DNA of 64,000 nt. Origin: Sympetrum striolatum (taxonomy: Eukaryota; Arthropoda; Insecta; Odonata; Libellulidae). The first letter of the stretch is position 1, and every line of letters starts with the position of its first letter. The stretch is from NCBI GenBank assembly GCA_947579665.1, contig OX388345.1, positions 36,299,849 through 36,363,848 of the forward strand. Reading direction: 5' to 3'. Below, one piece after another: positions 22,064-34,000 of the stretch. The notes below the pieces were generated by a model. That model saw only the letters and a program-made list of their open reading frames with translations, did not search any database and was not told the origin of the DNA. Both the position numbers and the translations under genes were made by a program.

Positions 22064-25000
22064 CTGAAACAGTTAAGTATTAAAGTTAGAGTTGTGTCGA
22101 TACCTACATTAATTAATTTCATACTCATGATTAAAATATGTTATCAGCCTTACAAAAGGTAGAATGTCAAGGGGTGGAAAGGATTAAGAGGTACAAAAAT
22201 GAGTTCAAAATTCCATTAATCCTTCAATGCCCTCAGAAGTACTATTACACACAACATTATTCTTCATTTCTTCATCTTACAGAAGCATAACTTTTGATTA
22301 ATGTTGTATAATATACATATATTCTCATTTAAGAAGAGTTGGTCTTTGCATGTATGCTTATTTTATATTTCATGTTTTTTATATTATATCAACTTAAAGT
22401 TTAAGGACATTTATCCCAAATTTTTCACCTATGATAACTTTAAAACAGGCAATACTCTCTACCAATTCAATATAAAAATCCTTCACAATAAGTACAAAAT
22501 CAGAAATACCCATGAAATTATGGAGTAGTATTTACAGAAATTATGATAATTTGCAAGCCTCAGTTCCATCAATGTACAGGATTATCAAATGATGATGACT
22601 GTATAATGATATTTTATTACCCTAAAAAGATACTCTTTCCACTAACTACTAATGTCTACCTACTAACTCTCAATTCATCATACAACAGGAATACTCACAA
22701 CTGATTTGGCATTCAAACCTTAAGCCTCAGAATGAAGAAGAAAGCCCACTTACCAGTCCTCATTGACTAATAAGATGTTTAAGGAAATATGAGGATTAAA
22801 AGTACATGGATAATTATTCTCATATATCTTATGGACGTTAATACACAGAATCAGAAAAAAATGTACTAAATCTTTATACTTTTTTAATGAGGCAAGAAGT
22901 ATAACTACAAATTAAAAATAATTGCAATAGGATAATTTTTGCTAAATAAAATAAAAAGGACATAAACATTAATACCAGTCAGTGTGATCAATAGAATGAT
23001 CAGAACAACCATTGAGTGGGCTAGGGATGGATGAAATAAATTTCCACATGATTTAATTTTGCCCAGAATTGAGGGTCAGAATGACCAGGTTCTATGTCTT
23101 CTCCATGTTTCTGTACGGTTGAAAAAGCTGGACTGTCTATCCAATCAAGGAAAGAGAATATGATAATTTTGAAATAATATTTATATCAATATTTGTTGAG
23201 CATATCATGGATGCTACAAACTGTTATTCTTCTAACGCATTCTAAAACAATAAATCACTAAAGAAGAAGTCTTCCTATATTGAAGAAGAAGTCTTTCTAT
23301 ATTGGAAACATGATGAAAGTAGAAAAAAATGAGCTACTTAATTTTGATCATAGAAGGCAAAATTCAAGGAAAAAGAACCACTGGAAAATGTAAACATTCC
23401 TGGTAAAAAGACATTGGGAGGTAGTAATGATGCACTTCTGTGAATGATTTAAGCAAGGTGGTATCAAATAATGAACCAAAGGAAGATGTTGTGAGGAGAT
23501 TGCAATTAAGGTGTAATTTAAGAATCACATAACATTGAATACATGCATTAGAATGTTGAAAAGGAAAATGTATATTCTGAAAAGATCATGGAAAGAGGAA
23601 AAACCAAGATCAGATGATGAAGCTATGAACGTTGACATTTTCTCATATACTTCTGAACTTACTGCCTTAAGGAATCTGAATAGCCTCAAATATTCTTCAA
23701 AGAGAGTCTCATGGCAATGATGATATTCATAAAAATAACATGCATCATATCAAAGAAAAATAATGACATCTTAATAGTATACTTACATCTTTAAACGATG
23801 GACCTTTTTGCTGGAATATGGCTATAATGGCTACTATTGGAATTTGTAACATTGACAAGCATGCTAGTCCCCACCCAACTCCATCTGCCCAGTCAGGATA
23901 GTCATAACCTTCATAACGCAAAGGCTTATGAACTATCAATGAATAAATGAATATTGCCTGAAAAGAAGAACATATTAAATGTTAAAGAAACGGATAAAGA
24001 GATTATGATTTGCAAATATATATCATCAAATAAATATTATTCACTGTTATTTGGTGGAATTTCATATTTACTTACTCAACAATTACAAAAAAAACAAAGA
24101 AGCTTCTGAAGATGGTACTTAGCTACCAAAACTGGTAAAGCATAAGAAAATATTTTTGTTGAATTGTAAAAGTTTTTCGTAATTTTTGAGTTAGTAAATA
24201 TGTTCCATGTTTATCTTGAATGTATTGTAAAAGTATTTCATTTTATCCCTGGAAATTATTCTGTGAAAGGGATTTTCTACAGAATTATTTATTTCTATTA
24301 ATAATATCAAGTACAGTCTTGCTAATCACTTATTGTCTATATATTATTTATGAGAAAAAAAGTGGAAACAAAAATAAAAGAAATCCAAGCAGATTCTCTG
24401 AAGGCTTATAAACAATAGGCTCCACAAACTAATGCACCCTTATTAGAAAGAATAATACTCACCGCTGCATTAGTTAATTTTTTATTTAAATAAACTTATT
24501 TTACGCAAAGGAATCAAACTGTGGGGAACTTATGTCAGCACCAATTATTCCCAGATTACAAGATAATGTTTAAACAACTTATAGTAACATCCTATTGCTT
24601 TAAATTATAAGAATCTTACTTGTAGACAACTTTTGAGTCTGCAAAACTATATCATGGAATGACCTGAACTAATGCAACATTATTAAATATTCAAATTTGA
24701 CTTAGAAATATTTATTCTAGGTATTTATGAGCTACTTGCCAACAATATAACAGGGGCAAAGAAAGCCCATGTAACCCTCCAGTAGAATTGAGGTCGATAG
24801 CCAAGCATAAACTCTAGATCATCACATATCTTGTGAAGCCCTGCAAAAAACATATATTCAATGTTTTTATTCTAAATAGAGTTCAAATAAAGGCTATTAC
24901 ATGATATTCAGTATGCATTCTTCATTGCAACTAACCATAAATCCAAATGAGTCCAATACATTCAGAAATGGCAATGAAGAGAACAGCAATCCCTCCACCA

Positions 25001-28000
25001 TAGGCATCCATCAAGGTGAGGACATAATTTCCTCCCTGAAGTACATCAAAACGTCCATTCAATACATAGTATCAGTATAAAATTACACCCAGAATATTTC
25101 AATTGAAAGAGTGGATATGTAGCAATCTTAGAAGATAAACGTACGTAAGTTACACATGGAAGACCAACAAAATAGCACAATATAGCTGTTGCCACACAGA
25201 AAGTAAGTTTCCGATTCCTTAGATAGGTGAATTCATCAGACACACTAGTAAGCACATTTTCCAGTAATGCAAACTGTAATAGAAGGATCATAATGGTTAA
25301 TTTAATATTTTTCAACATATAAAATATTTAGATAACAATAATATTTATTTAGTACGGGTCTCTAAAACCTAATTACACAGTATAAATTCAAAATATATAT
25401 TATTAGAGATATAAGAATACAAATCACATAATGAAAATATTTATAAACTTACTACATTTTTATGACTATTTTGCTTTAGAACATCTACTTACCTCACTAT
25501 CAAGCCCCAGAACAAAGAGCATCAGAAAAAAGAGTATTGACCACAGTTGTGGGACGGGCAGACGGAGCAGGGCCTCTGGATAAGCAACAAATGCCAATCC
25601 TGGACCTTCTTTCACTACTTGGTCAATAGGCACATCCAAGTCATGAGCCATTGCTCCAAGGATGGAGAAAGTAACCATTCCTGATATTATGCTAGTTATT
25701 GTGTCTAGAACGCTGACAACCAGTGCATCTCTGTGTGAATACAAGCATATTTGATTCTCAGAAAATGGAACTTTTCCATAACAAACAAAAACATAAAAGG
25801 AGTATCTTTTATAAATAAAATGTATAATCTAAAACAGAAAATCTAAATTAAAATTGTTTATAAATATGAAACTCTTATATTGTATACGTGTTTTGACTCA
25901 TTCCATAATATATTTTATGGCCTCAAGGAGAAAATAAATTATTATTGTTTATAATAGGTACCATTTCATTATGTTATCCACCGGCCAGTATGTACATCTT
26001 CTGCCTTATTTTATTTACTACAACCAGACAATGATTCCTTATAGATTATGAGTTGAGTTATGGTTGTATAGATTCGTAAAATATATGTGAGTTAAAAAAG
26101 CAGAGCAGGGTAAAAACAACAAAGCTAAGTAGGTTATAAGTTTAAATATTAGAAATTAATAAATATAATCATTTCATATACATATTTATGAAGGCTTTTT
26201 ACTGAGAGCAAAGCCTAAATTTAACTTAGACACTTTCAGCTGTGACCATCACATTTAACATTGAAATTCACTGAGCAAATTAAATAAAAGTTAATATGCT
26301 GAGAAATGTATTTTATTATGAACTAAAACAATTAAAGCAAGGTCTTAAAAAATGAGCAATATTTGATGGGAATCTCTTTGGTTTTCAAAAAATTTACTCT
26401 CACACTGGACTATTAAATATCTTAAGTACATAAGGGGTAATGTTCTTCCTCTATCTTATTGAACTAGTCAAATAGACCTAACTTTTTGCAATTTGACAAG
26501 CATCCTTTCAGAATTTCTGTAACACACTAGTTCATATTCAGCCAAATGAATTTTCTACTGTGTAAGGAAAAGAAAAAAATGTAGGACAAGAGTTTACAGC
26601 AATCTTCTTGATTTAAAAGGTAAAAGATTTAATTTTTGTGCTCCAAATGAATAAGGCATCTTTATTATTCACAAAAATCTCCTGAATCACTTTATTCCTC
26701 CACAATTCTTCAGTCTGGTATGAAGTGTGTTGTGATGGTTATTGAAATTTAAATACCTGAATGATAGAATATCATATGGTCATGAATGCATCTTCAAATT
26801 ATGGAGATGCAAAGAAAATACGCACCTGTACACATTGTTATGAAAGTCATTGTAGCTGCTGTACATGATCAATCCTCCCATGGAAACACTCAAGGAGAAG
26901 AACATCTGCCCTGCTGCTGCCTGCCATACCTAAAATATTACATGCACATATAATTTTTTTATTGGATATAAAATTCCTGGATCCAATGAAACTTACATTT
27001 AATATATTACTCATATAAGTATTTGCAAGGGAAGAACTTTATATAAGAGATAAAGATTGATTCATAGCATACACACTGATGAAAAGAAAATTAATTTTAA
27101 AAATTTGCAGAATTTTTCTACTTCTTCAAGACATATGAAGAGTGTAAGAAAGACACAAGATTATACAGAACATGGCCACATTATTTAGAAAGATAAAAGA
27201 AGTGTCTGAACTGAATCCTACAACTTTCAATGGCAATCGCAATCACTTTCAGTAGTATTGTTGAAACTGACAAAATAAATAAAACAGAAATAGAAGATAT
27301 TTACAGAAATAAATCTACTGATGAAAAAATCATGGAAGTGGGCTAATACCACAGTAAACAAAAAGGAGATAAAAGAGGGGTAATGAACTAGAGATTTATA
27401 TATTAATATACAGAGTACATTAATTAGAAATCTACCACTGGTTTAGAGTTCATGATCACACGTAGAGATAGTTCAGAGGTCATTCAGTTTCTTTGCCATC
27501 TCAGAAAATTAATAATGACATTTACTTATAAAATTAAGGTAAAATGTTTGGATGACCATCTAAGAAAGTAACATAAGAAAATATTGATGCACTTAAAATC
27601 TTTCCTCCAATCAGAGTAAATAATCCATAGCTTCTTAAATTATTTCAAATTATAAATGATGATGTATGATTCTTTGCTCTCAATGAAAGGGCAACTGAAC
27701 ATATAAAAATATATATTACTCTTATAAAATTATGTCAAGGAAAATGAATCCATGAAACTCATTCTTAAGACAATTTAAATACGTTTAACTAGAATATTTT
27801 TTTAAACTTAGGATTCCTGTTGGCTCCTTTTATTAATTCTTAGCACCACATTCATAGGAGAAGAAAAGATTTTTCTCAATAACTAATAAGAACTACATTG
27901 GTCTCCCCAATGCTACCTGCACTTAGATGTCACTCTCAAAGTTATTAAATCTAGAGCAAAGGTTTATTTACCTGTACATCTAGCAGTCTTTCCCATGATG

Positions 28001-31000
28001 GGGTTACAAAGTATAAAACTCCTGCTAATGCACCATCTTGAACAAGACCGGTGATCAAAAGAATGAAGAGAATCAAATATGGAAAGGTAGCTGCAAAATA
28101 CACAACCTGAAAAAGAAACATTGATATTATAAGCTTAAAGCATTATTGAACATATAATTTTACCAAAAACTGCAATGCTAGCTAAGAACAGATTATTACA
28201 AATAACTCAGTATTTAAATGACAATGCTATATACTTGAAGATTTATTCTAGCTGCTAATATAATTACCATAATCTTTGAATAAAGCAAAACGGCTGCTGA
28301 TGGTTATGTTATATAATAGAATAGATCATCTGTTATATCTGCCACAGAAATTTTATTTTTTCCATCAAGGTGTATATTGATAGAAATAAGACATTTAAAT
28401 AGTATAATGTTTTGGATTATAAATGAAGAAATAAATTTATAATTTCTTTATTATGTAGGAATAAACATCATGGAAGAATTCTTCCATATGTAAAACCTTA
28501 GAGAAATAATTCAACATGAAGTGCTATACAGTCTCTCAGTGGCCCAATAATTTGGTTATAAAGATTGACTACGATCAAAATAAATTAATGGTTTGTACGA
28601 GGTGCATATTGCAGTACATAGTTTGATTTTATCTTATCATGTAAGCACTTACCTTTCCAGAAGTCTTGATGCCTTTCACCAGGCAAAGCACCACAACCAC
28701 CCAAGAAAATAATAGACACAATGCTAAATCCCATTTTACGGTTCCTAAATCTTCAATTCCACTTGATAAATGCAGTACATGCCTCCTGCGATTTCCCCAT
28801 GAACATGCAAGAAGAATATGGTTACATTAGTATTCATTTTATTGAACCTGCACATTAAATAAGTTATTTTGTGAGATAATTTTATTGTTCAGTGATGATA
28901 AATATTGGAAGATTTTCATTATATATTATTTCATTATATATATTATACATGAATGATAATTTAAAAGCCTTAATGCTGAACATAGGCTAAAACCCTGAAA
29001 TTCACCTCAAAATTTTAGGGGTTGACTTAAACACCGGATCGACTTATACGCCGGCATATACGGTATGTTAGAAATTATATTTGACATTTTTGTATTGCTA
29101 TTTTGTCATGACATCTTATAAAATCTCAATCCTTATACGATAAATGCATGACTGATTCTAGGTCCAGTAATTTGTGATCCTTTGCTTATTTCTAATTGAG
29201 ATCAGCAAAACATCAGGAATCTCGTGATACTTAAGGTTCATAATTGTTTAATATTTATAGAAAGAGAGAAATGAGACATTACCTATACTATTTGCACTGG
29301 TGACCTTTATCACCTAGGCCTCATCCTTGCTTAAGAAGTTAGACGTATATTGTGATTGTTAAAATATTTTCAGTTTTATCGAATGAGAAAGAATTGGCTT
29401 TTGTGTCAGCTATGTCTATCTTTTAATGAATAATAACTCAGTTAATTGCTTCATCATTTCATAGATTATTTTATCTTCATGCTGGTCAACTTCCAACGAT
29501 TAAATTATTAACCATCTCTTATAAACACAGTAGTTATAAATTGTAATTATAAAATCTATTCATTCATATGATTCAGAATCAAAAGTAAGATTTTGTGTAC
29601 TTTTAAAACTTCAGTAAATAAAAAATTTCAAAACAATTCTCTACTAAAGTCTTGGAAGTCTTTGCTTATGTAAGATGGAAAGAAATGCTTACTGAAACTT
29701 AAAGCAACACAGTTAAATGCATACTCTAGAGATTTTTCTTAGTAAACATGGCATTTGCTTCATATTGCAAGTTTTTTTTCTATAGGCAATTGATCAAAGG
29801 CAAATTAAAAGAATTATGGGCCTTGCCTCTTGTGGTAGGGGTATAGGCATGCGCAGGATTTTACTATTGGGGGTGCCAACGATAAAAATGCCACCTTTTG
29901 CCCATGACTGTAATTATAACCCCAAGTGCACGGGTGAAAGCCAGTAGAAAGTTCTTAGTTATAGTGGTTATAATTCTATCACACCCTCTTGTTTTTTCAC
30001 ACGTACAATTTGTCTCAGTAAGCTATTTCAGAAAAACATGGAAAGATAGTTTGAGTAGTCTTATTACAGATAAAAAAAATAAGATCAGATTTAAAAAAAA
30101 ATGTTTTCAAGTTCTTTTCAGTAGGACTTGCTGATCCACAAGTTTTGTGTTCAATCCAAATTTTGGCACCCCTTCTATAGCACCCACTGTGCGCACGCCT
30201 ATGGGTAGGGGTTACAGATAGGACCTGATTTTAAATTTTATAGGTCCATTAGTCGATTAAATTAATTCAATTGATATAACTTAGTAAAAATTATCCTAGA
30301 AATGAATTATCTCTTCCCAAACTCAACAAAAATACCTAATGATATTGCTATCAATGGCAAAAAGGGATGGAAATGTTTTAGATTACATGCAGTTATCTGA
30401 GAAATTAAATATATTAATCAATACTTCTTAGCTGAATCTCCTCACGTTTTTACTTTCCTCAAATACGTAGTATAAAGAAAGTATTGTTTTCATGTGTTAA
30501 GATTATTTTTTGTAGTTTGAAATTGTTATTTTCTGCCTGACATATTTAAATTATTTTTGTCATTATCTGATTGTTTGTGCATTGTCCAAAGGTTGGTAAT
30601 GTGTATTGAGACTTTGTTTGGTTGGCACCTGTGTTGGCGCTGTGTTTTTTGTTTTTCTATATATGAAGATTTTTTTTAGTTTATGACATGTGTCAGTTGC
30701 AATAGTTGTGTGCCTGTTGCACTATTATCTGTGTAATACCACGAGGAGTCTGACAATAAAAGGTGTTCATACAATTAACTATTTCATTCATCACGCCTAC
30801 GACCACGGACTGCAACAGGTTATGGGCCCAGTCAGTGGATGTGTCCGAAAATTGTGCGGATTCTTTTTGTTGTGAATTTAAAAGTCAGCGTTTTTGTCGG
30901 ATGTGTCGGACATACCTCGTGGACAATTGAAGTCAAGTCAGTCAACGCAACCTGTCAGCAACCAGCGAATAGCAGCCTGCCAGTACCAACACCAATTATT

Positions 31001-34000
31001 TTTAGATAAGATTTTCTCGTTGTGTTTTGTTTTCTAATTAATTTGTTTATAAATTGTTAGTCTTGTCAGTCAGCATGGATTTTACAAAATCGCAAATGGA
31101 AATTTTATCCGAAAACTCCCAAGGTGTTGTTAACTATAATTCCTGGAGATTCAAATTAAATCTAGTACTGAAAAGTAAGCGTCTTTACAGGATTGCAACT
31201 GGAGTTGACAGAAGACCAGCCGGTTCAGAAACCGATGCCGGTGTTTCGGAATGGAAAGATAAAGATTTGGAATCGCAATTATTGATTGGTTTGAACTGTA
31301 ACTCTAAAATTGCCAATAAATTAGCTAGCTGTAAATCGGCCGCTCAAATGATTGCCAAATTAGAGAGTCTCTATGGGAAGGAATCGGAATTGACGGTCGA
31401 GGGTTTAAGACGTAGGTTTTTCAGCTACGAATATAATGCCGGTATGTCAGTCGTCGAGAACTGTATAACAGTTACGCAAATTGCTGAAGATCTTGGTACT
31501 GAAGGAGAACCAATCAAAGAAGATTGGATTATAACTAGGATCCTGGGAATACTGCCAGCTAAATTTCACAATGTACGCACAGCTTGGGACAACGTCACTG
31601 GATCTGACAGAACGCTCGCAACTCTGGTGGAAAGACTGCGTTTGGAGGAGGATCGACTACAGCCAAGTGCAAGCCAGAACGCCCTTTTGTCAGCCCAAGG
31701 ATCCAAATCAAATTTGCAAGGTAAATCAGGTGTGGAATGTTTTAAGTGCGGAAAAAAGGGACACTTGAAAAAGTTTTGCAAAGGCAAACCAAGTGCCAAA
31801 TATCTTCAATATTGCAAAGAGAATTATGCATGTAACATTTGCAAGCAGAAAGGGCACTTTGCAAAAGAATGTACAAAGGCCAGTCCAGACGGAAACGACA
31901 ACAGTAACAAGAATTCAGAATATAAATCCGGTCGTCGGGCAATGATTACTGTTGGGCTCTCCTCTGTAAATGTCAATGAGGTCAACTGTAACGAAGAGAG
32001 AAATTCCTGGTATCAAGACTGTGGAGCCACTCAACATATGACCTATTGCCGGAAATGGATGACCAACTTCCACAAGCTGGATGTACCCGTAACGATAGTT
32101 ATTGGTGACGCTACAAAACTGCAGGGAATTGGAAAAGGAGATGTGGAATTAGAAGCCTTTGACGGACAGAAATGGTATGAAGTCGTCCTAAAGAATGTTT
32201 TATTTGTTCCAGAAATGACTTTCAATTTATTTTCAGTCACGCAGCTTCTCGACAAAGGGTACATTCAAGTGGCGAACGCAAATAGGTCAGAATTTAAGAC
32301 GTCAGATGGAAAGGAGACCATTGCCATTGCCGAACGTGTTGGACAACTGTTCAAAATGATGTTTCGCTTACCAGATGTGAATGCCTGCTTGTTGACACAA
32401 TCCATCAAGACCTGGCATGAGAAACTTACTCACCAGAACTTTAAGTACATCAGAGACATTTTGAACAGAAGTGCCATCCAATATATAGATGACTGGGACG
32501 ACTATGTATGTGAAGGCTGCGTCTTCGGAAAACAACATCGCATCTCTCACCTGAGAAATTTGAAAGTTGCTAAAGAAATCCTAGATTTGGTTCATGTAGA
32601 TCTGTGCGAAATGAACACTGTCATTGGGAGGAGCCAAATATTTTCTCTTGTTTAAGGACGATTTCTCACATTTTAGAACCGTCTACTTCTTGAGATCAAA
32701 GGATGAGGCATTTCCTCGATTGAAAGTGTTTTTGAATATGGTGAAGCACCAATTTGGCAAAACCATTAAGTGTTTAAAGTTGGACCATGGAACTGAACTG
32801 AAAAATACAAGTACAGAACAACTACTTCAAGAACTTGGAATACGCCATGAAAAATCGACAGTATATACTCCGCAGCAAAATGGCAGAATCGAAAGAGAAA
32901 TGAGGATGGTCGTCGAAGCAGCTCGATCTGCTATACATGCACGTAATCTGCTATACATGAAGTACGACCACGGACTGCATCATCATGAAAACAATCGACT
33001 TCGAGATTTCAACGGAAATACGCGTTTTGGGGTCCTTTTGACCATTTTCGGAATGATGTCTGTATTATTATGGGCGCTATAACGTGAAAACTATTAGCCG
33101 TATCATTACCGAACTTCATGTCTCTTTGTGGTAATTGATTAGCTTATGGAGTAAATCGGTCAACCGGAATTCAAGCTTTATTTTTCGAAGCTCATTTCCG
33201 TCCATGCAAAATTTCTCTATTAATCTGATATTTAGGTATATATTATCTTTACAAGGTTACAAAATATGTGATTTTCTATTAGTTTTATTTAAAAAAATGG
33301 TAAATTTCTAGTTTCGGAGATATAGAATTTCTCCCTGACTGTGTGAAACTAGGAATTTACCTAAAAAACTTTCGATATCAACTACCGTTTAGGAGTCGTA
33401 CCTATCATAATTAATCGATTTTCTGGTTATTGCGACATATTTAGGTTGGTAAATTTCTAGTTTCACACAGTCAGCCTTTTTTTTTTCTCAAGTGGTTTTG
33501 GCCCGATTTCGATTTACCTTTAGGTTAAATGTTTTCATTTATACCATTTCATCATAATGTTATATACAGCATGATTACTATATTTCTTCAAAGTTTTATT
33601 TGAAAGCTGATTTTAAATTTAAAACAATCTTAGTTATTTCAAAATAATTATTCAATTATAATTGTTTCGTGCCGTTATTGATTACTCTTCACAATAACAA
33701 AAAAGTTCATTACTATTTTACATGGCAAACATTGCGATGCAAAGCATCTTTCGCTCACTCTCTTGCTATATATATATCACAGAACACCAATACTAATATA
33801 TATATATGCCAGAGCTCAGTATATTGAGCTCTGGCTGATTGACAAAAGGTTTCAAAAGGTTTTCTTCTTTATTTTTTCACTACATTTGTCATCCTTATTT
33901 TCTTTTGTATATATTAATAATTTTCATCATTCTCTGTTACTTTTTAAGTTTCCACTGTTTAAATGTGTGGTCTTAATTTTTTTTAATCGTTTGTGTTGTT

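Larger units (their letters stand above)
30495..32982 (+). mobile_element. Truncated Copia-type LTR retrotransposon
   Basis: The 5' LTR is 30495-30817 (TGTTAAG to CAACA). The primer binding site GGTTATGGGCCCAGTC follows, the tRNA-iMet internal-fragment type used by Drosophila copia. Gag, protease and most of integrase come next. Reverse transcriptase, RNase H and nearly all of the 3' LTR are deleted; only its last about 20 bp (ACGACCACGGACTGCA..) remain at 32964-32982. The 5-bp target duplication TCATG lies at 30490-30494 and 32983-32987. It inserted in the SLC6 intron within an older repeat. The copy is dead. Confidence 0.88.

Noticed and set aside
32983..33082. Extension of the Copia integrase frame to 33082
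   Set aside because: Sequence after the target duplication at 32983-32987 belongs to the older repeat also found at 40355, so these codons are not Copia.
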